DNA of 64,000 nucleotides. It comes from Undibacterium cyanobacteriorum. Its GTDB lineage: Bacteria > Pseudomonadota > Gammaproteobacteria > Burkholderiales > Burkholderiaceae_D. This document shows positions 49,842 through 62,875 of the stretch, one piece after another. Below the pieces are notes generated by a model. The model worked only from the letters and a program-made list of their open reading frames with translations, was not told the origin of the DNA and ran no database searches. The DNA lies in NCBI RefSeq assembly GCF_031326225.1, contig NZ_CP133720.1, forward strand, positions 682,001 through 746,000, written 5' to 3'. Made by a program: the position numbers and the translations under genes. Position 1 is the first letter of the stretch. Every line of letters starts with the position of its first letter.

Positions 49842-51338
49842 TTAAATATCCCCGTCCAAGCCATCTTGTACTTGTTCCGCGGCACGCAACATTGCGCGCG
49901 CCTTATTTTCAGTCTCTTGCCATTCCATTTCGGGAATCGAATCTGCGACGACGCCGGCGGCAGCTTGCACGTACAGCATGCCATCTTTGAGTACGCCGGT
50001 GCGAATGGCGATCGCTAAGTCCATCTCGCCACCGAATGACAGATAGCCACAAGCGCCACCGTAGATGCCGCGTTTGACCGGTTCTAATTCATCAATTAAT
50101 TCCATCGCCCGTACCTTCGGTGCGCCGGATAAGGTGCCTGCTGGGAAGGTCGCTTTGAGGACATCCAAATTGGACATGTTTGGTTTCAATAAGCCTTCGA
50201 CGTTCGACACGATGTGTTGTACGTGCGAGTACTTTTCAATCACCATTTTTTCGGTGAGCTTGACGCTACCGGTTTGCGCGATTCTGCCGATATCGTTGCG
50301 AGCTAAGTCAATCAACATCACGTGTTCTGCTATTTCTTTGGGGTCTGCTAAAAGCTCAACAGCCAGCTCTTCGTCACGCTCTGGTGTCGCACCGCGTGGT
50401 CGTGTTCCTGCGAGTGGACGTATCGTGACTTTTTTATTGCCATCACTGAGTTGCTCATTGCGTACCAAAATTTCTGGTGAGGCGCCGATCACATGCATAT
50501 CGCCGAAATTGTAGAAGTACATATACGGCGATGGATTGATTGAACGTAGCGCGCGATATAGGGAAAGCGGTGAATCCACGTAAGGTTTCTTGATGCGCTG
50601 GCCGATTTGCACTTGCATCAGATCGCCGGCCATGATGTATTCCTTGGCCTTGAGTACGGCTTTCAAATAGTCTTCTTTGGCGAAGTCGCGAATTTCTTGT
50701 GTACGGACCGACGCGGACGTCACTGGTACATCAACGCTGCGGCGTAACATGGCACGTAAATCTTTGAGACGCTGACGGGCTTTGCTCCATGCTTCGGCTT
50801 GGGTCGGATCAGCATAAACGATTAAATATAATTTGCCGGAGACGTTGTCGATGACGGCCAATTCTTCTGTGAGTAGGAGTTGAATATCGGGTACACCAAG
50901 ATCGTCTTTGGGGGCAGAATTCTCTAAGCGTTTTTCGACATATCGTACAGCATCGTATCCGAAGTAACCCGCTAAGCCACCACAGAAGCGCGGTAAGCCA
51001 GGACGTAAAGCGACGCGGAAACGACTCTGATACTCTGCGATGAAATCGAGCGGATTGCCTTCGTGTTGTTCGATGACCTGCGCATTCTTGATGACTTCAG
51101 TGTGCATACCATGAGAGCGAATTACGGTGCTGGCAGGGAGGCCAATGAAAGAGTAGCGACCAAAGCGTTCGCCACCTTTGACCGACTCCAGTAAAAAACT
51201 ATGCTTGCCACCATTCGTCGCTTGCGCCAGTTTCAGGTAGAGCGTTAGAGGTGTTTCGAGGTCAGCGAAGGCTTCCGCAATCATGGGAATGCGATTGAAG
51301 CCTTGGGCTGCGAGAGATTTAAATTCAAGTTCAGTCAT
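49842..51338 (-). CDS. trpE: Anthranilate synthase component I
   Basis: TrpE converts chorismate to anthranilate. The N-terminal regulatory domain holds the Trp feedback site 'LLESVKGGERFGRYSF' (the LLES motif). The chorismate-binding core has 'ASPEILVR', 'IRPLAGTRPRG', 'LIDLARNDIGRIA', 'SNVEGLL', 'TFPAGTLSGAPKVRAMELI' and 'YGGACGYLSFGGEMDLAIAIRT' (in pieces). I choose the ATG at 51338 (498 residues) over a TTG four codons upstream. The 180-base gap to trpG has no gene. An attenuator-like leader precedes it. Confidence 0.96.
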   Translation of the reverse strand: MTELEFKSLAAQGFNRIPMIAEAFADLETPLTLYLKLAQATNGGKHSFLLESVKGGERFGRYSFIGLPASTVIRSHGMHTEVIKNAQVIEQHEGNPLDFIAEYQSRFRVALRPGLPRFCGGLAGYFGYDAVRYVEKRLENSAPKDDLGVPDIQLLLTEELAVIDNVSGKLYLIVYADPTQAEAWSKARQRLKDLRAMLRRSVDVPVTSASVRTQEIRDFAKEDYLKAVLKAKEYIMAGDLMQVQIGQRIKKPYVDSPLSLYRALRSINPSPYMYFYNFGDMHVIGASPEILVRNEQLSDGNKKVTIRPLAGTRPRGATPERDEELAVELLADPKEIAEHVMLIDLARNDIGRIAQTGSVKLTEKMVIEKYSHVQHIVSNVEGLLKPNMSNLDVLKATFPAGTLSGAPKVRAMELIDELEPVKRGIYGGACGYLSFGGEMDLAIAIRTGVLKDGMLYVQAAAGVVADSIPEMEWQETENKARAMLRAAEQVQDGLDGDI

Positions 51339-51529
51339 GATGTCGTTCAAGTTCTTAAAACGTTGATCTCGATCCTAGCTTGGAACCAGCGTTTCAGAGT
51401 ATCAACGGGTTCTTTGGCCTTGAGTTTCGCGCAGCTCGATAGACCTCAGGCCATAGAGTTAATGCGAAATTACAAAATCGAAATGGTTTGGTATTGCTAG
51501 TAAATGGGTGTCAAAGATGACGAGAGATG

Positions 51530-51622
51530 AAAAAACGTCGATGCTGCGTTTGTTCTGATTCCAAATAAAACTTAGTTTTGGAATAGAGGACAACATCCGC
51601 GCTGGACTTAAGCTTGCCAGCG
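51530..51622 (-). promoter_or_regulatory. Attenuator-like RNA structure before trpE
   Basis: On the minus strand, after the Trp codons, a hairpin pairs CGCTGG (51617-51622) with CCAGCG (51600-51605). A second structure pairs CAACATC-complement arms at 51591-51597 and 51540-51546, enclosing an 8-bp ATTCCAAA / TTTGGAAT stem (51577-51584 with 51558-51565). A six-U run follows after five more bases (51530-51535). The layout fits transcription attenuation, but the outer stem includes a G-U pair and is not a canonical tight terminator. Confidence 0.5.
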
Positions 51623-51685
51623 TCGCCATAGCCAGGCCTCAAAGGTGCCTGGAATCGTTGATGGACGTTTCTTATCGAGGAACAT
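51608..51685 (-). CDS. trpL: trp operon leader peptide
   Basis: A 25-codon reading frame in the gph-trpE gap ends in 'WLWRRWQA' and stop, so three of eight final codons encode Trp, the rarest amino acid. It lies 270 bases before trpE, the tryptophan operon's first biosynthetic gene, on the same strand. Its last Trp codon is inside the first hairpin of the attenuator-like RNA that follows. This is the classic design in which ribosome stalling at Trp codons senses charged tRNA-Trp. The Shine-Dalgarno is weak, which is the main doubt. The rest of the gap (51339-51529 and 51686-51775) shows no gene. Confidence 0.7.
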   Translation of the reverse strand: MFLDKKRPSTIPGTFEAWLWRRWQA

Positions 51686-51775
51686 GCTATCGGTAATAGA
51701 TGTTGAAAGAATTCTTGGTTCAGTTTTGCTGCTGTTATTGATGTAAGTCGATTGCATCGGTGATTACATCGTTCG

Positions 51776-52465
51776 TTATATTGTCCGTTGTTTGACTAAT
51801 AATTGTGCAACTTCGAACAATGAAGCGACTATACCATCACTTTCGATGGTTTGTACAGCTTCACCATGATTGTAGCCGTAGGGAACGACCAAGACTGGGC
51901 AGCCCGCCGCACGTGCAGCTTTCGCGTCATTGCTCGAATCACCGATTGCCAAAACCTGAGACGGCGCTAAATCAAAGAATCGGCATGCTTCTGTGAGTGG
52001 CAGTGGGTCAGGTTTTTTGCGTGGAAAAGAATCGCCGCCATAGACCACTTCAAAGAATTGGCGCAAGCCCTTCTTGGATAGCAGCGGTTCAGTGAAAGCC
52101 ATGGGTTTATTAGTGACACAAGTCAAGCGATATCCTGAGTGTTTGAGTTGTGTGAGACCTTCGATTACTTCGGGATAGAGTTCACTATAGTCGCCATTGA
52201 TCGCTAAGTAGTGATGCTGGTAACGCTGCATGGCGAATGCGAAGTGACGTTCTACTTCATCTTTTTCAAAGTCGTGGCTGAGTACACGCGTAATGAGATT
52301 CTCTGAACCCTGCCCAACAAAATGCGTGATGGTGATCTCATCGAGCGGCGCGAGTTGGAGTTCTTCGCGCATACGATTGATGGCGACCATAAAATCTGGC
52401 GCGGTGTGCAGCATAGTGCCATCGAGGTCGATGATGAGGGCTTTGATGTTCGAAAACGAGGTCAT
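51776..52465 (-). CDS. gph: Phosphoglycolate phosphatase
   Basis: Gph dephosphorylates 2-phosphoglycolate, formed by DNA repair of damaged ends and by oxygenase side reactions. It is a HAD enzyme of 229 residues with cap domain. Motif I is 'LIIDLDGTMLHTAPDF', motif II is 'LTCVTNKPMAF', and motifs III and IV are 'RKKPDPLPL' and 'VLAIGDSSNDAKAARAAGCPVLVV' (in pieces). A place between rpe and trpE is conserved in beta-proteobacteria. Confidence 0.94.
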   Translation of the reverse strand: MTSFSNIKALIIDLDGTMLHTAPDFMVAINRMREELQLAPLDEITITHFVGQGSENLITRVLSHDFEKDEVERHFAFAMQRYQHHYLAINGDYSELYPEVIEGLTQLKHSGYRLTCVTNKPMAFTEPLLSKKGLRQFFEVVYGGDSFPRKKPDPLPLTEACRFFDLAPSQVLAIGDSSNDAKAARAAGCPVLVVPYGYNHGEAVQTIESDGIVASLFEVAQLLVKQRTI

Positions 52466-52498
52466 GGAGTGAATGGGTCGATGGCGAAATGCGGATTT

Positions 52499-52948
52499 TT
52501 ACTGGCGACTGTTCTCGAGTTTGTTGATGATATTGGCGTACAAACTTGTTTCGGATTCGTAAATGGGAATCACATTGCCAGTCACCTTGTCGATGAAAAA
52601 AATACCTTTGGTAGTGGGAGCTGGAATGCGAACTCCGCAGCCTCCAGTTTCCAACTTCATGAGCGGTTTAGGGCGGCCAGCATAGGTTTTGGTAACGATG
52701 ATCCTGACACTATAGCTTGGTGGAATATCGGAGAACCTCATCCGACCATCAGCGTTCTTAATTTCTTGCAGTCGCAAGCTTTCATAATCTGGCAGATAAA
52801 CGCCTGAAACTTCACCTTGAAATATTTCAGAATACTTTCCGAGGTCTTGATCTGGAATGACCTTGCCGATACAAGCGAAAGCCTCGCTGCAAAATAAGAG
52901 TGCAGCGAATGCTATTAATCCTCTCGTATTCTGCCTAATGAAACTCAT
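52499..52948 (-). CDS. Secreted protein with N-terminal cysteine, NTR/TIMP-like look (unknown)
   Basis: This 149-residue protein is not a recognised family. A signal peptide ends at 'SEAFA', leaving a mature protein that starts with C26. The only other cysteine in the mature part is C104 in 'TGGCGVRI', so one disulfide is likely. The text 'IFQGEVSGV' near the start and '[21 protein letters not shown]' later follows the rhythm of bacterial netrin/TIMP-like (NTR) OB-fold domains; this is a weak resemblance. It is inserted between rpe and gph and overlaps the rpe stop by four bases, so it is co-transcribed. Confidence 0.7.
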   Translation of the reverse strand: MSFIRQNTRGLIAFAALLFCSEAFACIGKVIPDQDLGKYSEIFQGEVSGVYLPDYESLRLQEIKNADGRMRFSDIPPSYSVRIIVTKTYAGRPKPLMKLETGGCGVRIPAPTTKGIFFIDKVTGNVIPIYESETSLYANIINKLENSRQ

Positions 52949-53610
52949 GCTTTTGCCAGTTCCGCTCGCATTGCATCAATCACCGCTTTGTAATCGGGTT
53001 TGCCAAAAATTGCTGAACCCGCCACGAAGGTATCAGCGCCCGCTGCGGCGATTTCGCGAATATTGTCGATCTTCACGCCACCGTCGACTTCGAGCATGAT
53101 GTCCCGGCCTGATTCATTGATCATTTGACGAACGGCGGCAATTTTCTTCAATGTGTGTGGAATGAAGGACTGGCCACCAAAGCCAGGATTAACCGACATG
53201 AGCAAGATGATGTCGAGTTTATCCATGACGTGTTCGAGGACATGCAATGGTGTGGCTGGATTGAGTACCAAGCCCGCTTTGCAGCCATGGTCGCGTATCA
53301 ACTGCAAACTGCGATCGATATGTTCTGAGCCCTCTGGATGGAAAGTGATGATGTTGGCGCCGGCTTTGGCGAAATCTGGAATGATGCGATCGACAGGCTT
53401 CACCATCAGATGGACATCGATCGGGACTTGTACATGTGGACGGATCGCTTCGCAGACCAAGGGGCCGATCGTTAAATTAGGTACGTAATGATTGTCCATT
53501 ACATCGAAGTGAATGATGTCGGCACCTGCAGCCACCACGTTGCGAACTTCTTCGCCAAGGCGAGCGAAATCGGCGGATAGGATGCTAGGGGCGATGCGGA
53601 ATGTAGTCAT
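52945..53610 (-). CDS. rpe: Ribulose-phosphate 3-epimerase
   Basis: Rpe interconverts ribulose-5-phosphate and xylulose-5-phosphate in the pentose phosphate pathway. It is a TIM barrel of 221 residues from the ATG at 53610. Blocks are '[17 protein letters not shown]', '[18 protein letters not shown]' with metal ligands, '[13 protein letters not shown]', '[13 protein letters not shown]' and '[12 protein letters not shown]'. The reading from 53652 is longer than the family. It heads the rpe-gph-trp cluster. Confidence 0.96.
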   Translation of the reverse strand: MTTFRIAPSILSADFARLGEEVRNVVAAGADIIHFDVMDNHYVPNLTIGPLVCEAIRPHVQVPIDVHLMVKPVDRIIPDFAKAGANIITFHPEGSEHIDRSLQLIRDHGCKAGLVLNPATPLHVLEHVMDKLDIILLMSVNPGFGGQSFIPHTLKKIAAVRQMINESGRDIMLEVDGGVKIDNIREIAAAGADTFVAGSAIFGKPDYKAVIDAMRAELAKA

Positions 53611-53849
53611 GGTTGGGCCTGCAAAAAATAGTGAGGGGTGCGAGCGGATCATCCGTAGATGCAGTCTTCGAATCGTGAATCTTCATCCGCACGACTTTTC
53701 ACGGTCGATGAAAGCCAATATTCTACTCCTGCAGATATTCTCGTGCTCAAGTAAGATATGGCTTCAAATGTTTTTATATGGTTTTTTCGGTTCTGGTAAG
53801 CGAGTAGCTAGCCTGAATAATGCATTGACGATGGGAGAAAGTGATCGAT

Positions 53850-54224
53850 ATGGCTATTTACGATTTTTCGGTGAGTGTGGTGTCGCAGTATTTACCTGAG
53901 CAATCGAATCCAGACAAATTACAGTTTGTATTCGCCTATACGATTACGATTAAGAATACTGGCGATGTGCCTGCCCAGTTAATCTCGCGTCACTGGATCA
54001 TCACCGACGCCAATAATAAAATGCACGAAGTGAAAGGGCTTGGTGTGGTGGGCCATCAACCTTTACTGAAACCGGGCGAAGGATTTGAATACACGAGTGG
54101 CAGTTCGTTTGAAACACCGCATGGCACCATGAAAGGCAGTTATTTCTGCGTCGCCGAGGATGGCCATCGCTTTGAAGTCGCTATCCCAGAATTTGTTTTG
54201 TCCTTACCTCGGACTTTGCATTAA
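53850..54224 (+). CDS. apaG: Co2+/Mg2+ efflux protein ApaG
   Basis: ApaG is a small beta-sandwich (FN3-like) protein of 124 residues whose exact role is unclear; it has been linked to Co2+ resistance and to a fold that binds pyrophosphate. Diagnostic text is 'FVFAYTITIKNTGDVPAQLISRHWIITDANN' in pieces, then 'VKGLGVVGHQPLLKPGEGFEYTSG' and 'MKGSYFCVAEDG'. The ATG at 53850 gives the usual 'MAIYDFSVSV' start; a GTG at 53841 lies closer to GGGAG. It diverges from rpe. Confidence 0.93.
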   Translation: MAIYDFSVSVVSQYLPEQSNPDKLQFVFAYTITIKNTGDVPAQLISRHWIITDANNKMHEVKGLGVVGHQPLLKPGEGFEYTSGSSFETPHGTMKGSYFCVAEDGHRFEVAIPEFVLSLPRTLH

Positions 54225-54246
54225 TACTCCAAGGTTTGCGCGTGAA

Positions 54247-54381
54247 TTATTGTTGCGAAGTTGAGTCGTCTTTTTTAGTCTTTGGGTTCTTGTTCGAAGG
54301 ACGGCCTGAAAACATCGTCCACCAGATAATAAAAACGAAGATAAAGAAGGCGCCAAAAGCCTCTAAAGCAAGTAGCCACAT
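54247..54381 (-). CDS. 44-residue single-pass membrane protein (unknown)
   Basis: A complete small gene lies convergent to apaG. It starts with 'MWLLALEAFGAFFIFVFIIWW', a 21-residue hydrophobic helix ending in two tryptophans at the membrane edge, followed by a polar tail rich in Lys, Ser, Asp and Gln. AAGGGA lies ten bases before the ATG at 54381. The first-position helix plus charged tail is typical of real small membrane proteins and unlikely by chance. Function unknown. Confidence 0.65.
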   Translation of the reverse strand: MWLLALEAFGAFFIFVFIIWWTMFSGRPSNKNPKTKKDDSTSQQ

Positions 54382-54610
54382 CGCAGAGTTGTCCCTTTAA
54401 GTTTCAAATTCTTGGTGCCAAATACGAAGTATTTCACCTCTAAATAAAAGTCACGCGCATTGTACCAGTAGTAGTGACAAGGCTAGACCGCAGTAAACAC
54501 AAGAAGGTATGATGCAAGGCTTAGCGACTGTGGCCAGTTTTCTGATTTGGGCTAGTTAAACGAATTCATTCATTATATCTTTCATAGATTACATCTTTCA
54601 TAGGCATATC

Positions 54611-55387
54611 ATGGAATATCAAAACATTATCGTAGAGACAAAAGACAAAGTTGGTGTGATCACCTTGAATCGTCCCAAGGCTTTGAATGCCTTGAATGAT
54701 CAATTAATGGATGAGCTCGGTCACGCTTTGCAGGCATTTGATCAGAACGATGAGATTGGATGCATGATCATTACGGGCAGCGAAAAAGCGTTTGCTGCTG
54801 GAGCGGACATCGCTGCGATGGCGGATTACACTTACATGGATGCCTACAAAGGTAACTACGTTACTAAAAATTGGGAACATATTTTGCGCGTTCGGAAGCC
54901 GGTCATTGCAGCGGTAGCTGGTTATGCTTTGGGTGGTGGATGCGAACTGACAATGATGTGTGATTTCATTATTGCGGCTGACAACGCTAAGTTTGGTCAG
55001 CCTGAAATCAAGCTTGCGACGCTGCCGGGCTGTGGTGGCACACAACGTTTGCCGCGCGCTATTTCGAAATCGAAAGCGATGGACCTGTGTTTGACAGCGC
55101 GCCTCATGGATGCGAATGAAGCTGAACGTGCTGGTTTGGTGTCACGTGTCGTGCCATTAGAAAAGCTCATGGAGGAGACATTGGCGGCGGCGACCACGAT
55201 TGCGTCGATGTCTTTGCCAGTGGTAATGATGATCAAAGATGCGGTGAATCGTTCATTTGAATCCAGCCTAACAGAGGGCGTTGCCTACGAACGTCGCTTG
55301 TTCCATGCGAGCTTCGGTACTCATGATCAACGTGAAGGCATGCACGCATTCTTAGAAAAGCGCCCAGCGAATTTCAAAAATATGTAA
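54611..55387 (+). CDS. Enoyl-CoA hydratase
   Basis: This crotonase-fold enzyme hydrates trans-2-enoyl-CoA in fatty acid or amino acid breakdown. In 258 residues it has '[15 protein letters not shown]' (oxyanion hole), '[19 protein letters not shown]' with the first catalytic glutamate, and '[23 protein letters not shown]' (in pieces) with the second. Both glutamates are present, so hydratase activity is expected. No other beta-oxidation gene is next to it, and it has its own terminator. It is distinct from the hydrolase-type relative at 30.6-31.7 kb. Confidence 0.93.
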   Translation: MEYQNIIVETKDKVGVITLNRPKALNALNDQLMDELGHALQAFDQNDEIGCMIITGSEKAFAAGADIAAMADYTYMDAYKGNYVTKNWEHILRVRKPVIAAVAGYALGGGCELTMMCDFIIAADNAKFGQPEIKLATLPGCGGTQRLPRAISKSKAMDLCLTARLMDANEAERAGLVSRVVPLEKLMEETLAAATTIASMSLPVVMMIKDAVNRSFESSLTEGVAYERRLFHASFGTHDQREGMHAFLEKRPANFKNM

Positions 55388-55479
55388 GTTGAATGGGTGT
55401 TGGTGTCGTTTCTGTTAAGTCAGACATTCAAATGTTTTGAACGACATAGTTTTTCCAAGCTATATCGAAAGCCTTACAA

Positions 55480-55512
55480 ACAGCCCCGCGCCAGCGGGGC
55501 TGTTTTTTTTTG
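55480..55512 (+). terminator. Terminator after enoyl-CoA hydratase
   Basis: ACAGCCCCGC pairs with GCGGGGCTGT around a three-base loop, followed by a long T tract. It isolates the gene from the rRNA operon. Confidence 0.92.
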
Positions 55513-55605
55513 CGCTTTGTTTTATCGAGTGCCGCTGAAGCAAATGATCGAAACTTGAACCTAAGCTTTCGTCACAGAATTTAAACTAAATGATTTAGAT
55601 AATAC

Positions 55606-55635
55606 TTGCCGAGCTGCATCATTTCTTGCTATAGT
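55606..55635 (+). promoter_or_regulatory. Candidate upstream rRNA promoter
   Basis: TTGCCG (55606-55611) and TATAGT (55630-55635), 18 bases apart, lie about 455 bases before the 16S rRNA. Confidence 0.4.
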
Positions 55636-55765
55636 TCGCCTCCCGCAGAAATGCGGAGCAAAAAAAGAGTGGTAAGCCAGTTAATCTCTCTGGTGTTTTG
55701 ATTGAAACAAATTGAAATACGAGAAACGAAGTTTGAAAGAAGTTCAGAAAGTTCAAACGAGGGGG

Positions 55766-55794
55766 TTGACGAGAAGTTGGAAAGGCTGCATAAT
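55766..55794 (+). promoter_or_regulatory. Main candidate rRNA operon promoter
   Basis: TTGACG (55766-55771) and CATAAT (55789-55794) are spaced by 17 bases, each one base off consensus. The transcript would start near 55801, about 290 bases before the 16S rRNA. Confidence 0.7.
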
Positions 55795-55883
55795 CTCGTT
55801 TCTCTGCTGCTGACGAACAAAACGATTCGAAGCAAAACGCAAAAACTGAAGTCGAAAGATTAAATAGTGAGCGTAGCAGGCCA

Positions 55884-55920
55884 GATCTTTAACAATTAAC
55901 AGTCAATAAATGTGGGCACT
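55884..55920 (+). promoter_or_regulatory. Leader boxA and 16S processing stem, 5' arm
   Basis: 'GATCTTTAACAATTAA' at 55884-55899 matches boxA, the antitermination site of rRNA leaders. 'ACAGTCAATAA..TGTGG.CACTT' just after it is complementary to the sequence at 57649-57673 downstream of 16S, forming the RNase III processing stem. Confidence 0.75.
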
Positions 55921-56090
55921 TGATAGTGATGGCGACTAGCTACTTCGGTAGTTAGGAAACTTAAAATATATCAAATGTTCACAAGAAATAACAAAGCAAG
56001 ACGGTTTCTAGAAATAGAAATCGAACTGTCAGTATTTTGAGTGAGCGACACCGTCTAACGACGGAAGCAGAAATGCTAAAAACAGAGATT

Positions 56091-57630
<1,540 letters not shown>

Positions 57631-57729
57631 GAGTGCGCTTGAATGTTAAGTGTCCACACTTATTGACTGTTAATGAAGAAGAACGCAGACAGTACTGAGA
57701 AGTGCTGTGAAGTAATGACCCGAACAAAT

Positions 57730-57805
57730 GGGGGTTTAGCTCATCTGGTAGAGCACCTGCTTTGCAAGCAGGGGGTGATCGGTTCGAGCCCGGTAACCTC
57801 CACCA
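57730..57805 (+). tRNA. tRNA-Ala (anticodon UGC)
   Basis: The cloverleaf folds with acceptor GGGGGTT / AACCTCC, anticodon stem CCTGC / GCAGG and loop TTTGCAA, giving anticodon TGC. The T-loop is TTCGAGC and the CCA end is encoded. It comes first in the 16S-23S spacer. Confidence 0.95.
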
Positions 57806-57829
57806 TTTACACAGAAGAAGTAAATAAGT

Positions 57830-57906
57830 GGGGCTGTAGCTCAGCTGGTTAGAGCACCGTGTTGATAACGCGGGGGTCGTTGGTTCGAGCCCAACCAGCC
57901 CTACCA
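57830..57906 (+). tRNA. tRNA-Ile (anticodon GAU)
   Basis: The acceptor stem is GGGGCTG / CAGCCCT (one G-U pair), the anticodon stem is CCGTG / CGCGG with loop TTGATAA, giving anticodon GAT. The CCA end is encoded. It follows tRNA-Ala by 24 bases. Confidence 0.95.
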
Positions 57907-58267
57907 AGTGTAGATAGGGGATGTGAGATGGGTCGAAATAACAAATGTGAGTGGCGCGAGCGCTATTGAGATTTGTTCTTTCAAAGCGAAAGCAAAGTAA
58001 TGAAGTAGTACCGTTCTTTAACAATTGAGAAGAAGTAAAGTAAGAAATAATCAAAATTTATTTCGTAGAGGAGTTCATGAGACATCGTGAACAAATTTAT
58101 GGAAGGGTTGTGATTGTATCGAACAAACAAAGTAGTAAAAGTGATCCAAGTCGTCGTCAAGCAATTGACGAAGAATAAAACTCACTTGAGCTACGGCAAC
58201 GCTAAAGTAATACTCATATAGTAGTAAAGAACTATAACGGCTCTAGGAATAGAGATCAAAGTTATAG
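57907..58267 (+). other. tRNA-23S spacer with second boxA and 23S processing stem
   Basis: 'GTTCTTTAACAATTGAG' near 58013-58029 is a second boxA element. Bases 58254-58274 are complementary to 61129-61149 over 21 positions with one G-U pair, forming the stem from which 23S rRNA is cut. No protein gene is seen. Confidence 0.7.
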
Positions 58268-61136
<2,869 letters not shown>

Positions 61137-61350
61137 TATAACTTTGGTCAGTTATAGATAACTACGACAAGTATTACAAAGTGTTTGCCAAATAGTTTGG
61201 TCAATCACAACCGATTATGAAGTGTAGGTTGGGCTGGAAAGCCCAACAAGAACACGACTTACAACGTTGGAACTATCCAACGCTACTTCTTCCCAATTGG
61301 ATTTGTTGCGATTCACAAGTCAACGTGAACCACAGCAAATCAACAAGTTA

Positions 61351-61466
61351 TGCCTGATGACTATAGCAAGTTGGTCCCACACCTTCCCATCCCGAACAGG
61401 ACCGTGAAACGACTTTGCGCCGATGATAGTGCTGCAACCAGTGTGAAAGTAGGTCATCGTCAGGCT
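61351..61466 (+). rRNA. rrf: 5S ribosomal RNA
   Basis: About 116 bases, with terminal pairing of 'TGCCTGATGAC' and 'GTCATCGTCAGGC'. Family landmarks are 'GGTCCCAC', 'CCCGAAC' and 'GCGCCGATGATAGTG'. The 214-base spacer after 23S holds only processing sequence. Confidence 0.96.
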
Positions 61467-61476
61467 CTTATCCTGA

Positions 61477-61510
61477 AAAGCCTCAAGTTCCTTCGAACTT
61501 GAGGCTTTTT
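61477..61510 (+). terminator. rRNA operon terminator
   Basis: AAAGCCTCAAGTTC pairs with GAACTTGAGGCTTT around a CTTC tetraloop, with a T tract after it. Confidence 0.93.
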
Positions 61511-61838
61511 GCTTTTCAGGGGCAAATTGGTTTAATCAAATCGTTTTAAGCTGTTTGATTTTCAGATGGGCTTTGATACCAGCATCAATGCCGATGAAGT
61601 ACGTAAAATGGTGATTTTCATTCCTCACCTCTCGGATCTAGTTTGACTTGAGTTTAAGAGGTTTCACGGATTTGAAAATGCAATGCCACTGCTTCTATCG
61701 TCCATTGCCTTCAGCCCGTTATCCATCAGATCAGGACACAAAATGGAATGATCAATGCAATCGTTACTTCCCAAGTGAATTCTGCACACCTTACACTCCT
61801 AATCTTCTCAATTTCATTACTTGTTGAAGGAAAACACC
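61511..61838 (+). other. Gap between rRNA operon and hydrolase gene
   Basis: This 328-base stretch is AT-rich and holds no convincing reading frame, RNA or strong hairpin. It must contain the promoter of the hydrolase gene, but I see no clear -35/-10 pair. Confidence 0.4.
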
Positions 61839-62588
61839 ATGGAAGAAGATCTATCGGTCCTAAGCCGCACAGCGAACTCGCCGGATCAAACGCTGCGTTA
61901 TGGCACACATGCAGACCAGATTGCCGATCTACGTTTGGGTTTTGCTGGAGCAGATCGCCCACTACTTGTGTTGATCCATGGCGGATTTTGGAAGCCTGAA
62001 TATGATCGCATGCACACCGAAGCCATGAGCTCCGCTTTGAGTGCAGCTGGCTGGAATGTACTGACCTTGGAGTATCGACGCATTCCCGGTGAGCCCGATT
62101 TGATGGTGCACGATATCGAACACGCTCTGGCGCAACTGCCTTCGACTATTCCCCATCGTCAGCAACAACTCATCCTTGTTGGTCATTCTGCTGGTGGTCA
62201 TTTAGCTTTGTGGGCGGCGAGCCGTTTATCTCACATACACGGCGTTTTAGCGCTTGCTCCCGCTGCGAATCTTCGCTTGGCATCTGAACTTGATCTTGGT
62301 GACAATGCCGTAGGACGTTTTCTAGGCACCGAAGCGGAGCAGCGCGGCGATCTCGATCCTATCTTGCTGCCAAAGCCAACCATGAAGGTCTGTGTTTTGC
62401 AGGGTTTAGAAGATGCGATCGTGCCACCATCGGTGCCACGCTCATATTGTGATCGCTTTCCTGAAGTAGCTTATCGAGAATTGAGCGATTGCGGGCACTT
62501 CGCTTTAATTGATCCTCTCAGTAATGCATGGGAAATCGTGGAGCAAACACTGCTGGAGTTGGGCCAGCCTACCTCAGGTACCGCATGA
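61839..62588 (+). CDS. Alpha/beta hydrolase (esterase / kynurenine formamidase-like)
   Basis: The 249-residue protein has the alpha/beta hydrolase fold. 'LVLIHGGFW' is the oxyanion-hole motif, close to the HGGYW of kynurenine formamidases and related carboxylesterases. 'GHSAGGHLA' holds the nucleophile serine, 'LQGLEDAIVPP' carries the acid, and 'SDCGHFALIDP' the histidine. There is no signal peptide, so it is cytoplasmic. No kynurenine pathway gene is adjacent, so the substrate is open. The ATG at 61839 has GAAGG eight bases upstream. Confidence 0.85.
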   Translation: MEEDLSVLSRTANSPDQTLRYGTHADQIADLRLGFAGADRPLLVLIHGGFWKPEYDRMHTEAMSSALSAAGWNVLTLEYRRIPGEPDLMVHDIEHALAQLPSTIPHRQQQLILVGHSAGGHLALWAASRLSHIHGVLALAPAANLRLASELDLGDNAVGRFLGTEAEQRGDLDPILLPKPTMKVCVLQGLEDAIVPPSVPRSYCDRFPEVAYRELSDCGHFALIDPLSNAWEIVEQTLLELGQPTSGTA

Positions 62589-62658
62589 GAATCAGCGAGA
62601 GGCAAGGAGAATTTGTTGGGGCTCGAATTGCGATGAAAAATCTAGGCGCCGTGTGCGG

Positions 62659-62664
62659 TATAAT
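62659..62664 (+). promoter_or_regulatory. -10 box before the manganese riboswitch
   Basis: A perfect TATAAT lies about 10 bases before the riboswitch. No good -35 box is found at the right distance. Confidence 0.5.
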
Positions 62665-62671
62665 GTTCGCA

Positions 62672-62795
62672 GTATTCATTGGGGAGTAGCCTGTCTCTTT
62701 GTATAAAGAGATAAGCGCATCAACATACTTGGCCGGCCGGTCATGGTGCGTTTGATCTGTGATCAGAACAGATTTGGCAAGACCTTTGAACACTT
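62672..62795 (+). ncRNA. yybP-ykoY manganese riboswitch
   Basis: The hallmarks of this Mn2+ aptamer are all present in order: 'GGGGAGTAGC' at 62681, 'TCAACATAC' at 62720 and 'GGCAAGACCTTTG' at 62776. The gene behind it is a Gdt1/UPF0016 protein, the usual partner in proteobacteria. A later stem, GGATGGGCG (62811-62819) with CGCCCATCC (62857-62865), ends ten bases before the start codon and is the likely expression platform. Confidence 0.9.
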
Positions 62796-62875
62796 CGTTT
62801 TCTTTCCCATGGATGGGCGAGGCGACGAATTGTTCATCGTGTCGATCAATCGCCAACGCCCATCCGCATATCATC

